This document shows positions 18,322-29,055 of a stretch of 64,000 bases of DNA, piece after piece. Every line of letters starts with the position of its first letter. Position 1 is the stretch's first letter. Source of the DNA: Bacillus luti (GTDB taxonomy: Bacteria; Bacillota; Bacilli; Bacillales; Bacillaceae_G). Under the pieces are notes generated by a model that saw only the letters and a list, made by a program, of their open reading frames with translations, ran no database searches and was not told the DNA's origin. The position numbers and the translations under genes were made by a program. The stretch is taken from contig NZ_MACI01000047.1 of the NCBI RefSeq assembly GCF_001884105.1, positions 47,821 through 111,820 on the forward strand. Direction: 5' to 3'.

Positions 18322-18436
18322 CCTACAGTATCTTTTTTACGTGTATAATCTACGACCTTATTTTCCACGACACCTTCATCTACCCTATTTTTGCTTTATC
18401 ACTAAGTAAACAATAAATATTCAGTGCAGCAAATTA
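18322..18436 (-). pseudogene. Relic of a second lipase-like gene
   Basis: On the minus strand this 115-bp piece matches the lipase-like gene at about 17239-17352 with scattered substitutions and small indels (for example CTACCCTATTTTTGC against CTACCCGTTTTTTTGC). It then joins abruptly to the start-proximal sequence of repeat copy 2. The frame is broken. It shows that the whole lipase/immunity unit was once duplicated and the second lipase was mostly deleted. Confidence 0.85.
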
Positions 18437-18493
18437 TGTTCCAACTCATTCCATGGTATATTTTAACTATATTCAACTTCAAGGGGATATCCT

Positions 18494-18871
18494 ATGAAAA
18501 ACAAATTGGTAATTTTTACATTTATTATTTGTATTATAGCAGGAGGGTATTTTACTATGGAATACTTAAAACAAAAAGAACAGGAAGAAAAGTTTTGGAA
18601 AGTACAAGAAGCAAGAGTAGAAAAGTATATACATTATAATATTAAGGATGTAAAAACGATTACATTTAAGGAGCACAGTGTAAGTCCAATGGGTGTTCCT
18701 AAATTGAAAGGTTATATAAATAAAGATGAAAAATTATGGTTTATAGCCCATATTAGTACTACAGAGAATTTTGAAGATGATTTTGGACGTTCTGGAGAAC
18801 TTGGGAAACTTATAAAAGATCCTGAGAAATCTGTAACCGAAATTGAAAAAGAAGAGAAAAAAGAAGAGTAG
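18494..18871 (+). CDS. Membrane-anchored putative immunity protein, copy 2
   Basis: 125 aa. Identical to copy 1 in the membrane anchor and first polar stretch. It differs after residue 69, for example DEKLWFIAH against DEKLDFIAY, and in the segment after ENFEDDF. The intact frame, ribosome site and terminator are all kept even though its lipase partner is a relic. It may have been retained as an orphan immunity gene against related strains. Confidence 0.65.
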   Translation: MKNKLVIFTFIICIIAGGYFTMEYLKQKEQEEKFWKVQEARVEKYIHYNIKDVKTITFKEHSVSPMGVPKLKGYINKDEKLWFIAHISTTENFEDDFGRSGELGKLIKDPEKSVTEIEKEEKKEE

Positions 18872-18894
18872 TCTTTGCACTACTCTTCTCTTTT
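18857..18894 (+). terminator. Terminator of immunity copy 2
   Basis: Same hairpin as copy 1 with one mismatch in the stem, followed by T4. Confidence 0.8.
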
Positions 18895-18964
18895 GCGTCC
18901 CGTTTTAAAAAGAATGTAGCGGGAAGCTTTTTATAAGGACTAAGGAAGTTATATAATACTCTTT

Positions 18965-19243
18965 TTATTTAAATGATAACCCGCTCTCCTCCAAAGCCTT
19001 TCTAAACTTCGGCAAAGACGCAGGTCCCATACCATGCAGTTTTAAAATTTCTTTCTCACTATACTTTGAGAGTTCTTCTACAGTGTGAATTCCATGATGT
19101 TCTAGTGCCCTTCTTGCTGGTGCTGAAAGAAGAGAGAGAAAACCTTCTTTCGGCGCACTCTCTTTCTCACAGGTTGGGCAAGTTGGACAATCGCTACTTT
19201 TATAGTACTCGTGTCCTTGTTCACAAGTTCTTAACGTTGTCAT
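18965..19243 (-). CDS. RNA polymerase alpha C-terminal-domain-like protein with Cys-rich N-terminus
   Basis: 92 aa. The N-terminal 30 residues hold four cysteines and a His (CEQGHEYYKSSDCPTCPTCE) that could bind zinc. Residues about 36-92 match the helix-hairpin-helix fold of the RpoA C-terminal domain (LSAPARRALEHHGIHTVEEL, LHGMGPASLPKFRKALEE). It may bind DNA or RNA polymerase; function unknown. It lies 23 bp after addA on the same strand, so it may be read from the addBA transcript. Confidence 0.8.
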   Translation of the reverse strand: MTTLRTCEQGHEYYKSSDCPTCPTCEKESAPKEGFLSLLSAPARRALEHHGIHTVEELSKYSEKEILKLHGMGPASLPKFRKALEESGLSFK

Positions 19244-19266
19244 GTTTTATAGTCCCTTTCTGCTCT

Positions 19267-22200
19267 TTATTCCTCAATATGCACAACATGATTCCCATCA
19301 AAGAAGTATAAGCATTTCTCTTTCACAGGATGTTGTAAGCTTTTCTCGAGTGCTTTTGCATATAACGAAAGCTGCACTTTATATCGATCCTCTAAAATTG
19401 GTTTCGCTTGATCGAATCCGCCTGGGAACTTTCCTTCAATCGTATCCGTTTTAAAGTCGATTAACGTAATGCCGTCTTCCTCTTCAATCATGCAGTCAAT
19501 AACTCCTTGGACAAGGATTGCTTCTTCGCTCTTTCCTTGCCAATCTTGATATGCTTCTTCTGCTGCAAGCATCATCGTAAATGGTACTTCACGCTCTACA
19601 CTTTTTGCTGCTAATACCCTTTTACCTAAGTCACTGTCAAAGAATGAAATTACTTTTTCAATTGCTATTTCTTCTGCCTGCTCGAATGTTAATAATTCCT
19701 TATTTACCATTGCTGCGATTTGTTCTTGTAGCGTTTCGGCCGTAATCGGTTTCTTCAAATCTACATGCTGCATAACGGCATGGACTGCTGTTCCGCGCTC
19801 TGCGTACGTTAATCCTTTTTTCTCCATGAAACGAGGACGCGTTTTAATTGGTGCACGTAGTTTTTTAATAAAGGCGTTATCACTACCATCTTCTGATTGA
19901 TAGTTTCTTTTTATTTCTGTAACAGATTGCTTCGCACGGTGAGAGGTTGCTTCCTCATATCCGTACTTCCACAGTAATCTGTCATACACTTCTTCTTTTC
20001 GTTCACTTTCTAACGGAACAGCCTTTTTCTCACGAAGTGCTTCTAATAATTCTTGTTTCTCTTCTTGAACTGGTTCTGGCGCAAGTAACGTGTTACCGTC
20101 AACAACCTCCACTTTCCAGTTCGTATCATACTCATAAATTTCACCTGGAATATTTCCTTGCCCTAATTCAAGAAGCATTTCACTATCACGATGCCTATAT
20201 AATGAAGGGGCAATCCAGTCTAAATAACAAGACGCTCCGGCACGTATATGATCTGGTAATAACCATTCACTATGCTCTCTCGCATCAAGCCATTTTTCCA
20301 TTTCTTTATTTGCATCCTTAACCGTTCCGATTAAAATTAACTTCTCTTTCGCACGCGTTAATGCTACGTATAATACGCGCATTTCTTCCGCAATTAATTC
20401 CATTTTCATTTTACGCTTAATCGCAAGTTGTGATAATGTCGTATATTTAATACGTTTACGCGGATCGATAAATTGTGAACCGAAACCGAAATCTTTATGG
20501 AGTAAGAAGCGTTTCATTAAATCTTGTGTATTAAAACGACGGCCAAGTCCAGCTACAAATACGACTGGGAACTCAAGTCCTTTACTTTTATGAATCGTCA
20601 TAATACGAACGACGTCTTCTTGTTCACCGAGAGCTCTTGCCGTACCCATATCATCACCGCGTTCTAAAATACGTTCAATAAAACGTAAGAAGCGGAATAA
20701 TCCTCTAAATGATGTTGCTTCATATTGTCTTGCGCGGTCATATAGTACGCGTAAGTTTGCTTGTCTTTGCTTTCCTGCTGGTAAACCACCAACGAAGTCG
20801 TAATAACCTGTCTCACCGTACACTTTCCAAATTAAATCAGAAAGGGATTGTTGACGCGCAAATTCACGCCATCCTTGCAGTAAGTTATAGAACCACTCTA
20901 ATTTATCATGTAGTTCTTGCTCTTCTTCAAGCGGTGCTCCTTTTAAGAACGAGCTCATTACTTCATAAAATGACCCTTTTTTCCCATGAGCACGAAGCGT
21001 CGCAAGTTCTTCATCATTTAGTCCCACGATCGGTGAACGAAGTACAGCTGCAAGCGGAATATCTTGCATCGGATTATCAATAACGCGGAATACGTTCATC
21101 ATAATATTTACTTCTGTCGCTTCAAAATAACCAGTCGCAAGGTCTGCATATACTGGAATTCCTTGCAGCTTTAACTCTTCCATAATTTGCGGCGCCCACG
21201 GCATGGAGCGAAGTAAAATAACGAAATCACGGTATTGTACCGGGCGCATACTATCATTTTTACGGTCATACACTTCATAACCTGAATCGACCATCGCCTT
21301 AATACGCTGTGCTATAAGACGAGCTTCAAGCTGTGCCTTTTCGACTTCTGCACCTTCTTCTCCATCTATCACTTCTTCTTCTGTTTGCTGAATGCATAAT
21401 AGTTCAGCCGCTACATCTTCACCTATTGGATAGCTAGCACCTAGCTTTAATTCAGCGTCAGCATCGTAATCGATTTCCCCAACTTCTTCGCCCATAATTT
21501 GTTTGAAGATGAAGTTCGTTCCTGCTAGCACTTCATGACGACTACGGAAATTTTTCGCTAAGTCTATCTTCATTCCGCCGCCTAATCCTTCTTGCGTAAA
21601 GCGTTTATACTTTCCTAGGAATAAGCCTGGTTCTGCTAGTCGGAAACGATAAATCGACTGCTTCACGTCGCCAACCATGAACAAGTTTCCTTCACTCTCA
21701 GAATCTTTCGTTACAAATTTAATAATCGATTCCTGTACGAAGTTCGTATCTTGATATTCATCGACTAACACTTCAGCAAATTTATTACGATATTGAAGCG
21801 CTACAGCTGATGGCTTCATTTCACCGTTTTCACTTTGCTCGCTTAAAATTTGTAAACAGAAATGCTCTAAATCTGTGAAATCGACCATTCCTTTATCTCG
21901 CTTCATCGCTTGGAAACGCTCTGTAAATACTTTTACAAGCTGTACGAGTTTTTCTAATACAGGATGCATATCTTGAAAATCTCGTAAAAAGCTTTCAGGT
22001 TTGCGGCTAAATAGCTCTTCTTGTAATTTCTTCACTTCATCTTTCGCTTTATTACGAAGAGAGTCTACTTGTTTGACAATATCTTCGTTATAATCACTTT
22101 TCTTAATACGTTTTAACGTTTGCCACGATACGTTTTGCATCGCTTCATACACACTTGTCCACGATTCACGAGCAGCGGATGATAACGTTCCAAGTAAAGC

Positions 22201-22992
22201 TACGTCTGCTTGCAGAGTTTCAACGCGAGGCGCTGGACCGTCAGGAAGCATTGCGAGTTCCGTCGCTTTACGAATATGCTGTTCCGCTGTTTCAAGCTGG
22301 AACTTCACATCTTCTAATAAGTAAGAAGCGTACACTAAATCTTCAATGGTCTTTCCTTCGACGTCGTATGCTTCTACTAATTTATCAAGCCATTTCTCGG
22401 GATTTGGATGCGCTCTTGATTCTGTATGAAGTGCTAAAATCATACGCTGTAAGTCATCATCACTACGGTCACTCGTATAACGATCAACAAGTTCAAAGAA
22501 TATCGTATTATCTTCAATTCCATACTCTTCTTCTAATATGTCATCTAGCACTTCTTCTTTTAACAGTTCATTTTCTGTTTGATTCGCAATGCGGAAACGA
22601 GGATCTACATCAAGCATGTAGTAATATCCTCTAATTACTTGTAAACAAAATGAGTGAATCGTTGAAATGGAAGCTTTATTTAATAGGCTCAGCTGCTTTC
22701 TTACGTGCTGCGAACCTGGTTCATCAATTAATACTTTTTCTAATGCTTCTCCGATTCTGTTTTTCATCTCTTGCGCCGCTGCATTCGTAAATGTTACAAC
22801 GAGCAGGCGGTCGACATCGACTGGATTTTCTTCGTTTATAATCTTTTTAATAATACGTTCAACTAATACTGCTGTTTTACCTGATCCAGCTGCTGCTGCG
22901 ACTAAAATATCACGCCCGTTCGCTACAACGGCTTTCCACTGATCATCTGTCCATTGACTACCTTCTGGTTTTTTAGGCCAATTTTCTATCAT
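19267..22992 (-). CDS. addA: ATP-dependent helicase/nuclease subunit A
   Basis: 1241 aa, the helicase-nuclease subunit of AddAB, the Gram-positive counterpart of RecBCD. It resects double-strand breaks to a Chi-like site and prepares DNA for RecA. UvrD-type helicase motifs are present: Walker [10 protein letters not shown] (about 33-40), VDEYQDTN (motif II), [11 protein letters not shown] (III) and [11 protein letters not shown] (VI). The C-terminal RecB-type nuclease has LIDFKTD near residue 1175. Its ATG overlaps the addB stop by 4 nt, so translation is coupled. Confidence 0.97.
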   Translation of the reverse strand: MIENWPKKPEGSQWTDDQWKAVVANGRDILVAAAAGSGKTAVLVERIIKKIINEENPVDVDRLLVVTFTNAAAQEMKNRIGEALEKVLIDEPGSQHVRKQLSLLNKASISTIHSFCLQVIRGYYYMLDVDPRFRIANQTENELLKEEVLDDILEEEYGIEDNTIFFELVDRYTSDRSDDDLQRMILALHTESRAHPNPEKWLDKLVEAYDVEGKTIEDLVYASYLLEDVKFQLETAEQHIRKATELAMLPDGPAPRVETLQADVALLGTLSSAARESWTSVYEAMQNVSWQTLKRIKKSDYNEDIVKQVDSLRNKAKDEVKKLQEELFSRKPESFLRDFQDMHPVLEKLVQLVKVFTERFQAMKRDKGMVDFTDLEHFCLQILSEQSENGEMKPSAVALQYRNKFAEVLVDEYQDTNFVQESIIKFVTKDSESEGNLFMVGDVKQSIYRFRLAEPGLFLGKYKRFTQEGLGGGMKIDLAKNFRSRHEVLAGTNFIFKQIMGEEVGEIDYDADAELKLGASYPIGEDVAAELLCIQQTEEEVIDGEEGAEVEKAQLEARLIAQRIKAMVDSGYEVYDRKNDSMRPVQYRDFVILLRSMPWAPQIMEELKLQGIPVYADLATGYFEATEVNIMMNVFRVIDNPMQDIPLAAVLRSPIVGLNDEELATLRAHGKKGSFYEVMSSFLKGAPLEEEQELHDKLEWFYNLLQGWREFARQQSLSDLIWKVYGETGYYDFVGGLPAGKQRQANLRVLYDRARQYEATSFRGLFRFLRFIERILERGDDMGTARALGEQEDVVRIMTIHKSKGLEFPVVFVAGLGRRFNTQDLMKRFLLHKDFGFGSQFIDPRKRIKYTTLSQLAIKRKMKMELIAEEMRVLYVALTRAKEKLILIGTVKDANKEMEKWLDAREHSEWLLPDHIRAGASCYLDWIAPSLYRHRDSEMLLELGQGNIPGEIYEYDTNWKVEVVDGNTLLAPEPVQEEKQELLEALREKKAVPLESERKEEVYDRLLWKYGYEEATSHRAKQSVTEIKRNYQSEDGSDNAFIKKLRAPIKTRPRFMEKKGLTYAERGTAVHAVMQHVDLKKPITAETLQEQIAAMVNKELLTFEQAEEIAIEKVISFFDSDLGKRVLAAKSVEREVPFTMMLAAEEAYQDWQGKSEEAILVQGVIDCMIEEEDGITLIDFKTDTIEGKFPGGFDQAKPILEDRYKVQLSLYAKALEKSLQHPVKEKCLYFFDGNHVVHIEE

Positions 22993-25900
22993 TCTCCGCC
23001 AACCTCCTCTCTTATTTTCTCCATCGCTTCACTATCTTTCATATCTTTTAACGCACGGAACTGATTATCTTCAAGTGACTCATCAAACTGACAAACAGAT
23101 TTGAAGTTACAGAACGTACATGCCGCTTTATTCCCCATTTTATAAGGAGCAATATCGATAACACCTTCTGTAATGTCTTTTCCGATGTTTTCAAACGTAT
23201 GGTGTACGTATTTTTGAAGTACGTTAAACTCTTGCTCACTTGCAATGCTAGAACGCGCACTAAAGCTACCGTCTTTTTTCAAACCAGCGGAAATAATATC
23301 TGAGCTTCCTGTTGAAAGTTTGTTATCCATTAAACGGACAACGTCAGCATCTCCTAGTACGAGTCCTTTCATTTTAAATTTCTTTAAAATTTCTTTTTCA
23401 ATTTCTGCTTCCGTTGCGTCACCTTTCATCTCAACGATTGGATTATGAATATGGAAATACAGTACACCAGCTGGTGATGCTGCATGGCCTTTTTTCATCC
23501 ACGTCTGTGCATTTGAAGTAACAACATCTAAATACGTTAACATTTGAAGTGCTAATCCATAATACACTTCCGTTAAGTCTAGCGCTTTTGCACTTGATTT
23601 ATAATCAATAATACGTAGGAACGTACCACTTTCATCTTCCGCCTTATCAACACGGTCAATACGGCCGACAACTTCCATCTTCACACCATTTGGCAACGCA
23701 AATTCCATTGGCGGAAGCGATCCTGTACCGCCCATACCGAACGGCACTTCTAGGTCAACTGGTACAAACCCGCTCGACTTCGCATGCTCACGAAGAATGA
23801 TTGATGTACGGAAAATGATTTGTTGTAGTTTTTGTTTTAAATAGAAATGACGGTTCGAACTTAATAAAATTTGCCTTTGTAATAACGGGGCGATTTCTTC
23901 TATTACTAAAACAGAAAGATGCTCACACTCTTTTATTGATAAATCCGCCCAAGTGCGATTTTCACGTAATAACTTGTCCGCAATTTTCTTTAGTGCCGCA
24001 TGGAATAACTCACCGATATCTGGCGCATCAAGTTTGAAAATATCACGCTCTCTTAGCGATAAACCATGCTGCGCAAAATGAGCGTACGCACAACGGTTAA
24101 ATAGTTCCATACGAGAGACACTTCCCTTAATTGTATCTCCATATAAATCTCTACTTACAGCTGTACTTAGTTTCTGCGCACGATTTCGGTAAAACAAACT
24201 TGATAGCACGCGGCTACTTTTTTGTTTCCATTCATCTGAAGTTACGTAGAAGTTATATACGTCCCACCAAAAGTCTAAATTCCCTTCAAATCCGTATCGC
24301 TTCCACGTTTGCAATTGCTGCATAACGTAAGATAACGTTACTTCTGGTGTTGCTACGTATGAAATTTGTTCTGAACGCGATAAGTCGTTTACGTCATTCG
24401 TAATGAACGAGTCTTTTACATCTGGGAACATTCTTTTTATTTTCTTAATAAAGCTAGACGCAAGTAACGTCTTTCCTTCTTCATCTGCAAGTGGACATGA
24501 AATGTATAATTTCTCAGTCGCTCTCGTTACCATTTGGTACATAACGAACTGTTCTTCTAATAAAGTTTGTCTCGTCGTTGGCGCTAATTCAATTCCTGCC
24601 GCGCCAAGAACTTCTCTTTCCTCATCAGAAAGCATTCCTTCATCCATCGGTGCTGCTGGTATGACGCCTTCATTTACGCCGATAATGAATGTTGCTTTCA
24701 CGTTTGATAACCTGGAGTGATCAATATTAGCAACTAATACTTGGTCTAATGACGGCGGAATGTTAGCGAATTGAAGTGCTTCAAGACCTGTCGACATAAC
24801 GTCCGTAAACATAGAAAGTGACATTTTCTCTTCACCGAGCATCTCTACAAACGTATCAAGAAGGCTCATTACTTCTTCCCAAACTTGCTCATGGTCTGTC
24901 GCAAATAAGAAATCTCCACTCTCTTCTGCACGTATACGTAATTCCTCTAACTTCTTCGGAACATCAAGTTCTTCTAAAAATAAGTAAACGGCTTCGCACA
25001 TTTGCATAACAGTTCCCGCACGCTTTAACCTTTTTTGCATGCGAATAACAGGCGTTCTTACAACGTCACGCAGCCTGTTTATTTTCTCTTCCATTTCACG
25101 TTCACTGTCAGTTATCATTCCGCTTGTATCGTCAAGTGAACGATAGCGGCGATACATCCACGGATCCTCAGAAATCCATCGCTTCCCTTGTACACCGTAC
25201 GCTAGGCAGTAATTCTCAAACTCATCCATCTCTTCGCGCATCGCTTCTTTTCTTACGTCTAGCGGATATAAAAGCTCCGTTTTAACGCAGCGAAACACTG
25301 CGTCATAGCGCCAATTCCCGCTAATAATCTCGAGTGCAGAACGAATGCATTCTACTAATGGATGATGTGACATCGGGCGTTTTTCATCGATGAAATGCGG
25401 AATATTATAATCCGTAAATAACGTTCGCATTACATCGTAATAACTTTCTCCGTTACGAAGAAGGACTGCAATATCTCGGTAACGATACTGTTCATCCGCG
25501 ACAAGTTTACGAATTTCACGAGCAACTCCTTCTACTTCAGCTCGTAAATTCGCTGCTGTACTAATTGTTACGCTTGCTTCACCATGAAACTTTTCATTTG
25601 GACGAGCTTCATAATGCGTTTCTAAATGAGCTAATGCCGGAGAATGAAAACGAGGCTGTTCCATAAGTGGAATTGTTTTTTCAATTTCTATTTTCTCTTC
25701 ACGTGCTACTTGCTTTATTTTTTCATATGTTAACGTCGTCTCATAAAATAGATCTAGTTCATTTACTGGCTGCGCTAACGTTTTTTCATCTATCGTCAAC
25801 GTAATTGTGACTCTCGCTCCGCACATCATGAGCTTTCTTAAAATTTCTAGCTCTTGCGGGGAAAACGAATGAAATCCATCTATATAAATTTCAGCGCCAT

Positions 25901-26504
25901 TTACATATTCAGACTGCGGAAGTTTTTCCACGAGTAATTGCAGATAGTCTTCTGAATCTAAATACTTTCCAATTAAAGCACGTTCAAAATCATCGTATAA
26001 TAGTTGTAAATCATATACTTTATTCGCTAATAACTTTTGTTCTGCACTGCTACTATGCGCATCTAGTTGTTGCCACATTTCATATACGTTAGATGGCGTC
26101 ACATTATACCGTTTAAACTCTGCAATCATACTACCAAGATGTTCAAAGAAACCATTTTGCTCCGCTGCTTTTTGGAACACTGATAGTCCATCTTTACGCG
26201 ACTCTACAATTTTACGAAGTAACATATGTACGCCCGCTTCATCAATATGAAGACGGCTCGCTCCGCCAACTTCTTGCAACACTTTCCACGCTAATCGTGA
26301 AAAACTAAAAACTTGTGCCCGAATAGAACCTCTTACATCCTCGCTTCCAATTAACGCCTGCTGCGTTTGGAATGTCATCTGTTCTGGCACAAGATATAAT
26401 ATTGTTTTCCCTCTCGGGCGCTGCTTTAACTCTTCCTGTACTTCGTGTAAACAAAGTGTACTTTTTCCACTTCCCGCTCTACCAATCACAAATCGAAGTG
26501 ACAT
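22989..26504 (-). CDS. addB: ATP-dependent nuclease subunit B
   Basis: 1171 aa. The N-terminal Walker [10 protein letters not shown] (8-16) begins an inactivated UvrD-like helicase fold used for Chi recognition. The C-terminal RecB-type nuclease ([13 protein letters not shown] region) is closed by an iron-sulfur cluster with cysteines in NRCAYAHF (about 804) and [10 protein letters not shown] (about 1125-1134). First gene of the addBA operon. The 80-bp gap upstream holds the lepB terminator. Confidence 0.97.
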   Translation of the reverse strand: MSLRFVIGRAGSGKSTLCLHEVQEELKQRPRGKTILYLVPEQMTFQTQQALIGSEDVRGSIRAQVFSFSRLAWKVLQEVGGASRLHIDEAGVHMLLRKIVESRKDGLSVFQKAAEQNGFFEHLGSMIAEFKRYNVTPSNVYEMWQQLDAHSSSAEQKLLANKVYDLQLLYDDFERALIGKYLDSEDYLQLLVEKLPQSEYVNGAEIYIDGFHSFSPQELEILRKLMMCGARVTITLTIDEKTLAQPVNELDLFYETTLTYEKIKQVAREEKIEIEKTIPLMEQPRFHSPALAHLETHYEARPNEKFHGEASVTISTAANLRAEVEGVAREIRKLVADEQYRYRDIAVLLRNGESYYDVMRTLFTDYNIPHFIDEKRPMSHHPLVECIRSALEIISGNWRYDAVFRCVKTELLYPLDVRKEAMREEMDEFENYCLAYGVQGKRWISEDPWMYRRYRSLDDTSGMITDSEREMEEKINRLRDVVRTPVIRMQKRLKRAGTVMQMCEAVYLFLEELDVPKKLEELRIRAEESGDFLFATDHEQVWEEVMSLLDTFVEMLGEEKMSLSMFTDVMSTGLEALQFANIPPSLDQVLVANIDHSRLSNVKATFIIGVNEGVIPAAPMDEGMLSDEEREVLGAAGIELAPTTRQTLLEEQFVMYQMVTRATEKLYISCPLADEEGKTLLASSFIKKIKRMFPDVKDSFITNDVNDLSRSEQISYVATPEVTLSYVMQQLQTWKRYGFEGNLDFWWDVYNFYVTSDEWKQKSSRVLSSLFYRNRAQKLSTAVSRDLYGDTIKGSVSRMELFNRCAYAHFAQHGLSLRERDIFKLDAPDIGELFHAALKKIADKLLRENRTWADLSIKECEHLSVLVIEEIAPLLQRQILLSSNRHFYLKQKLQQIIFRTSIILREHAKSSGFVPVDLEVPFGMGGTGSLPPMEFALPNGVKMEVVGRIDRVDKAEDESGTFLRIIDYKSSAKALDLTEVYYGLALQMLTYLDVVTSNAQTWMKKGHAASPAGVLYFHIHNPIVEMKGDATEAEIEKEILKKFKMKGLVLGDADVVRLMDNKLSTGSSDIISAGLKKDGSFSARSSIASEQEFNVLQKYVHHTFENIGKDITEGVIDIAPYKMGNKAACTFCNFKSVCQFDESLEDNQFRALKDMKDSEAMEKIREEVGGE

Positions 26505-26570
26505 GTAACCCCACCTTTCACTTACATAACGAACGTTAGTTTGCTACTATAATTGTATTATAGTACACGA

Positions 26571-26602
26571 AAAAAGACAAACGGAGTTGTTTGTCTTTTC
26601 TA
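26571..26602 (-). terminator. Terminator downstream of signal peptidase gene
   Basis: AAAAGACAAAC pairs with GTTTGTCTTTT over a 6-nt loop. On the minus strand it ends in a T-run after the signal peptidase gene. Confidence 0.85.
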
Positions 26603-26620
26603 TACTTCTACTTCATTATA

Positions 26621-27184
26621 TCAACCTTTTGAAAAATTCATTTGTACCTCTTTAATTGGCCAATATCGTAAATCAACTTTACCGACAACTGTATCAGCTT
26701 TCACAAATCCGAAGTGTCTACTATCCCAACTGCCAAGTCGATTATCACCAATTACAAAAATATAACCGGGCGGTACAGACTTTTCTTTCGTTAACTCTTC
26801 TAGTTTAAAATCGCCTGTTAGTTGCCGTCCATTTATCTCTTTCTTAAATGTTTCTAAATAAGGCTCATCCACGAATTGTCCATTTATGTAAAGTTTATCA
26901 TGCTTATATTCGATATGATCCCCAGGTAAACCGATAATTCGTTTTACATAGTCCTCTTTTTTATTCGCATGAAACACAACAACATCGAATCTGTTTAAGT
27001 CCCCTACTTGATAACTCACCTTATTGACAACGAGCATATTGCCATCTTGCAATGTCGGCATCATTGACTTCCCCTCTACAACGTACGTTGAAAAGAAAAA
27101 CGTTCGAAAAAATACAGCTAATAATACACCAATTAAAATTGTTCGTATCCACTCTATGCCTTCTTTTTTCAAAGTTTTCTTCAT
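26621..27184 (-). CDS. lepB: Signal peptidase I (type I, SipV/SipS-like)
   Basis: 187 aa serine/lysine protease that removes signal peptides on the outer face of the membrane. One N-terminal transmembrane segment (about 13-33) is followed by the catalytic Ser40 (GKSMMPTL) and Lys81 (YVKRIIGLPGD). The conserved GDNRLGSWDSRHFG box is intact. It occupies the place of sipV next to yhjE and addBA in B. subtilis. Confidence 0.95.
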   Translation of the reverse strand: MKKTLKKEGIEWIRTILIGVLLAVFFRTFFFSTYVVEGKSMMPTLQDGNMLVVNKVSYQVGDLNRFDVVVFHANKKEDYVKRIIGLPGDHIEYKHDKLYINGQFVDEPYLETFKKEINGRQLTGDFKLEELTKEKSVPPGYIFVIGDNRLGSWDSRHFGFVKADTVVGKVDLRYWPIKEVQMNFSKG

Positions 27185-27220
27185 CCGCTTCTCCCCTTAC
27201 CCTTTAATAATGAAGCTTGC

Positions 27221-27343
27221 CTTTATAAAGTGAAACTTAATCGGTGGGGGGTTTTGTTCATCCCCCACCTAACTTCTTTGCTTGAGCCGAATTTTTTCGT
27301 GGGAGTTTTACTGCCCGTTAATGCGGGACAAAGAAGACTATTC
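27221..27343. repeat. bcr1-like intergenic repeat
   Basis: The segment starts AAAGTGAAACTTAATCGG and contains the hairpin GGTGGGGG / CCCCCACC. It is followed by a large inverted repeat, CTTCTTTG (27273-27280) with CAAAGAAG (27329-27336), and an inner CCCG/CGGG hairpin. The first 45 bp match the repeat at 63911-64000. From memory this resembles the bcr1 element of the B. cereus group; the match is partial. Confidence 0.55.
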
Positions 27344-27937
27344 TTAATGTAGTTCTAACCTTACTTCAATTTTTTTACCGACATACCATAAAATAAAAAT
27401 ACTAATTGCTACAATTACTGATTTCACCGGATTATGAATAAATGACATTAAATCATGACCGATATACGTTAAAATAAAAATCATCACAAGCTTTCCGAAT
27501 GCGAGTGCAAGTCCAAACTGTTTTACGCTAATGCGAGATAAACCAGCGACAACGTTTATAAGCGCAGACGGTGTAAACGGAAAACAAAATATGACGAAAA
27601 TCGGTGCGAATCCTTTTCTTTCAATCCACCCCATTGCCTTTCGCACTCTCTCATGCTTATTTACAAAAGAGAAGAAACGACTGCGTCCAAAATGACGGAT
27701 AATGAAAAAGACAAGCATGGCACCTATTACTGAGCCAAGCCATGAATATAGAAAACCGAGCCAAAATCCAAATGCAACAGCATTCGCTAGTACAAACACA
27801 ATAAGTGGTAATGCTGGAATTAGCGCTTCTATCATCGGTAAACCAATACCAAGAAGTGGTCCGAACGCTTTATAACTTTCCACAATATGATCCATATTTT
27901 CTGGTGAAAAATACTCTTTGATCGACTGAAAATCCAT
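27344..27937 (-). CDS. TVP38/TMEM64 family membrane protein (YhjE-like)
   Basis: 197 aa with four to five hydrophobic segments and the family core GLPMIEALIPALPLIVFVLAN, plus FGRSRFF and FPFTPSALINVVAGLSR, typical of SNARE-associated/DedA-like proteins. Related proteins are thought to act in lipid scrambling or envelope homeostasis. Its position beside sipV and addBA matches yhjE of B. subtilis. Confidence 0.88.
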   Translation of the reverse strand: MDFQSIKEYFSPENMDHIVESYKAFGPLLGIGLPMIEALIPALPLIVFVLANAVAFGFWLGFLYSWLGSVIGAMLVFFIIRHFGRSRFFSFVNKHERVRKAMGWIERKGFAPIFVIFCFPFTPSALINVVAGLSRISVKQFGLALAFGKLVMIFILTYIGHDLMSFIHNPVKSVIVAISIFILWYVGKKIEVRLELH

Positions 27938-28242
27938 TCTACACTTTACCCCTTTACTCTATTACTACCTCTACTGTATCACTGCGGAAATGAAAGAGGA
28001 AATGGTAGATACGACATATGGAGATGTATTTATTAAACTTTCCATACCTTTCATTAGAATTCCTTCATTATTATGCTATGATAATCTATCAATATTCGAC
28101 AGGATGTGAAGTTAATTTAAATAACGTGTCCGATTATAACTTAATGGTTACGTTTGATGAGAAAAAAGAGAATACTAAAAGTAATAATTAGTCTTTTCCA
28201 TATAAGTAGCGATGGATCATTATTTTCCCTTCAAACAATCAT
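27938..28242. other. Intergenic region upstream of the TVP38 gene
   Basis: 305 bp, AT-rich. A 37-codon open stretch on the plus strand (about 28075-28188, ending FDEKKENTKSNN) lacks a ribosome site. It may be the remnant of a lost gene. No other signal is seen. Confidence 0.3.
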
Positions 28243-28839
28243 CTATTTGCTAGTTCTTACAAGCATTTTTTTTAGCAAGCGTACACTGTCAATTACGATG
28301 AGTATTAACATATATAAGAAAGATAGTATTAATACTGTACTCGGAATAGGTAACATTCGAAATTTGTATAGAAACTTATCAATCATATATATATCTTCTT
28401 CATTCGTTATAGTTGCAGGAGTGAAGATGAGGTAATCTTTCCAATTATCTATCCACGTTAAATTAACTGCGGAAAAATTCATTGTTCCTAACCACAAGTA
28501 AAGAAACATTGGTATAAGAATCATATATTGCAGGCTATGTAATATCTTTCTTTGCTTCTTACATTCAATAATTTGAAAGACAATAAGTGTTAGTACATAC
28601 ACGATTGACAGAAAACATACTATAGTGACAAACGGTTGAATTGAAAAAGCAAATAGCAATTTATCAATTTCACTAATTTGACTATAATCAGTTGCATTTT
28701 GAGGTGTGAAAACAAAATTTCGTTTATCAGCATCTATCATCAACTGACTACCAGTGAAACTTGTAAACATAAATGTAATAAAAAATATAGGCAAAGCAAG
28801 AATATATTGCACCCAAAATAACATGGTCCTTTTCAGCAT
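28243..28839 (-). CDS. Hypothetical membrane protein with internal duplication
   Basis: 198 aa with four hydrophobic helices arranged as two similar halves. FVFTPQNATDYSQISEIDKLL (about 42-62) recurs as LIFTPATITNEEDIYMIDKFL (about 139-159), each followed by FxIQP or FRMLP and a long helix. The pattern recalls the short DUF4306/YjdJ proteins fused in tandem; I am not certain of the family. The start is preceded by AAAGGAGATGG. It stands alone between yhjE and comK. Confidence 0.65.
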   Translation of the reverse strand: MLKRTMLFWVQYILALPIFFITFMFTSFTGSQLMIDADKRNFVFTPQNATDYSQISEIDKLLFAFSIQPFVTIVCFLSIVYVLTLIVFQIIECKKQRKILHSLQYMILIPMFLYLWLGTMNFSAVNLTWIDNWKDYLIFTPATITNEEDIYMIDKFLYKFRMLPIPSTVLILSFLYMLILIVIDSVRLLKKMLVRTSK

Positions 28840-29023
28840 ACCATCTCCTTTTTATACAGCATGGAAAAAATATGATGTATGTTCACACTATATTAAATAT
28901 ATAGGATAATTACCATTATATTGTAATTCTATATTCTCTTTAGCCCTCCGAGAACAAAAAGTTTGTACATTTCTCTCGTTTTATTTATGAATCTTACAGC
29001 GTAGACGGTATATATAATGAAAT

Positions 29024-29053
29024 CAAAAAGGATGAGTCTCCCCATCCTTTTCC
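29024..29053 (-). terminator. comK terminator
   Basis: AAAAGGATG pairs with CATCCTTTT, with a T-run on the minus strand. Confidence 0.8.
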
Positions 29054-29055
29054 TC

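Larger units (their letters stand above)
17860..18323 (+). repeat. Direct repeat copy 1 (immunity module)
   Basis: This segment recurs at 18437-18900, offset 577 bp. By eye 17875-18124 is identical to 18452-18701. The 3' part has diverged. It covers the intergenic promoter region, the gene and its terminator. Confidence 0.9.
18437..18900 (+). repeat. Direct repeat copy 2 (immunity module)
   Basis: Second copy of 17860-18323, in the same orientation. Confidence 0.9.

Noticed and set aside
17860-18900. CRISPR-like direct repeats
   Set aside because: Only two long copies that contain a gene; this is a gene duplication, not an array.
20709-21083. Long plus-strand open frame inside addA
   Set aside because: Antisense shadow of a conserved gene, with no ribosome site and poor composition.
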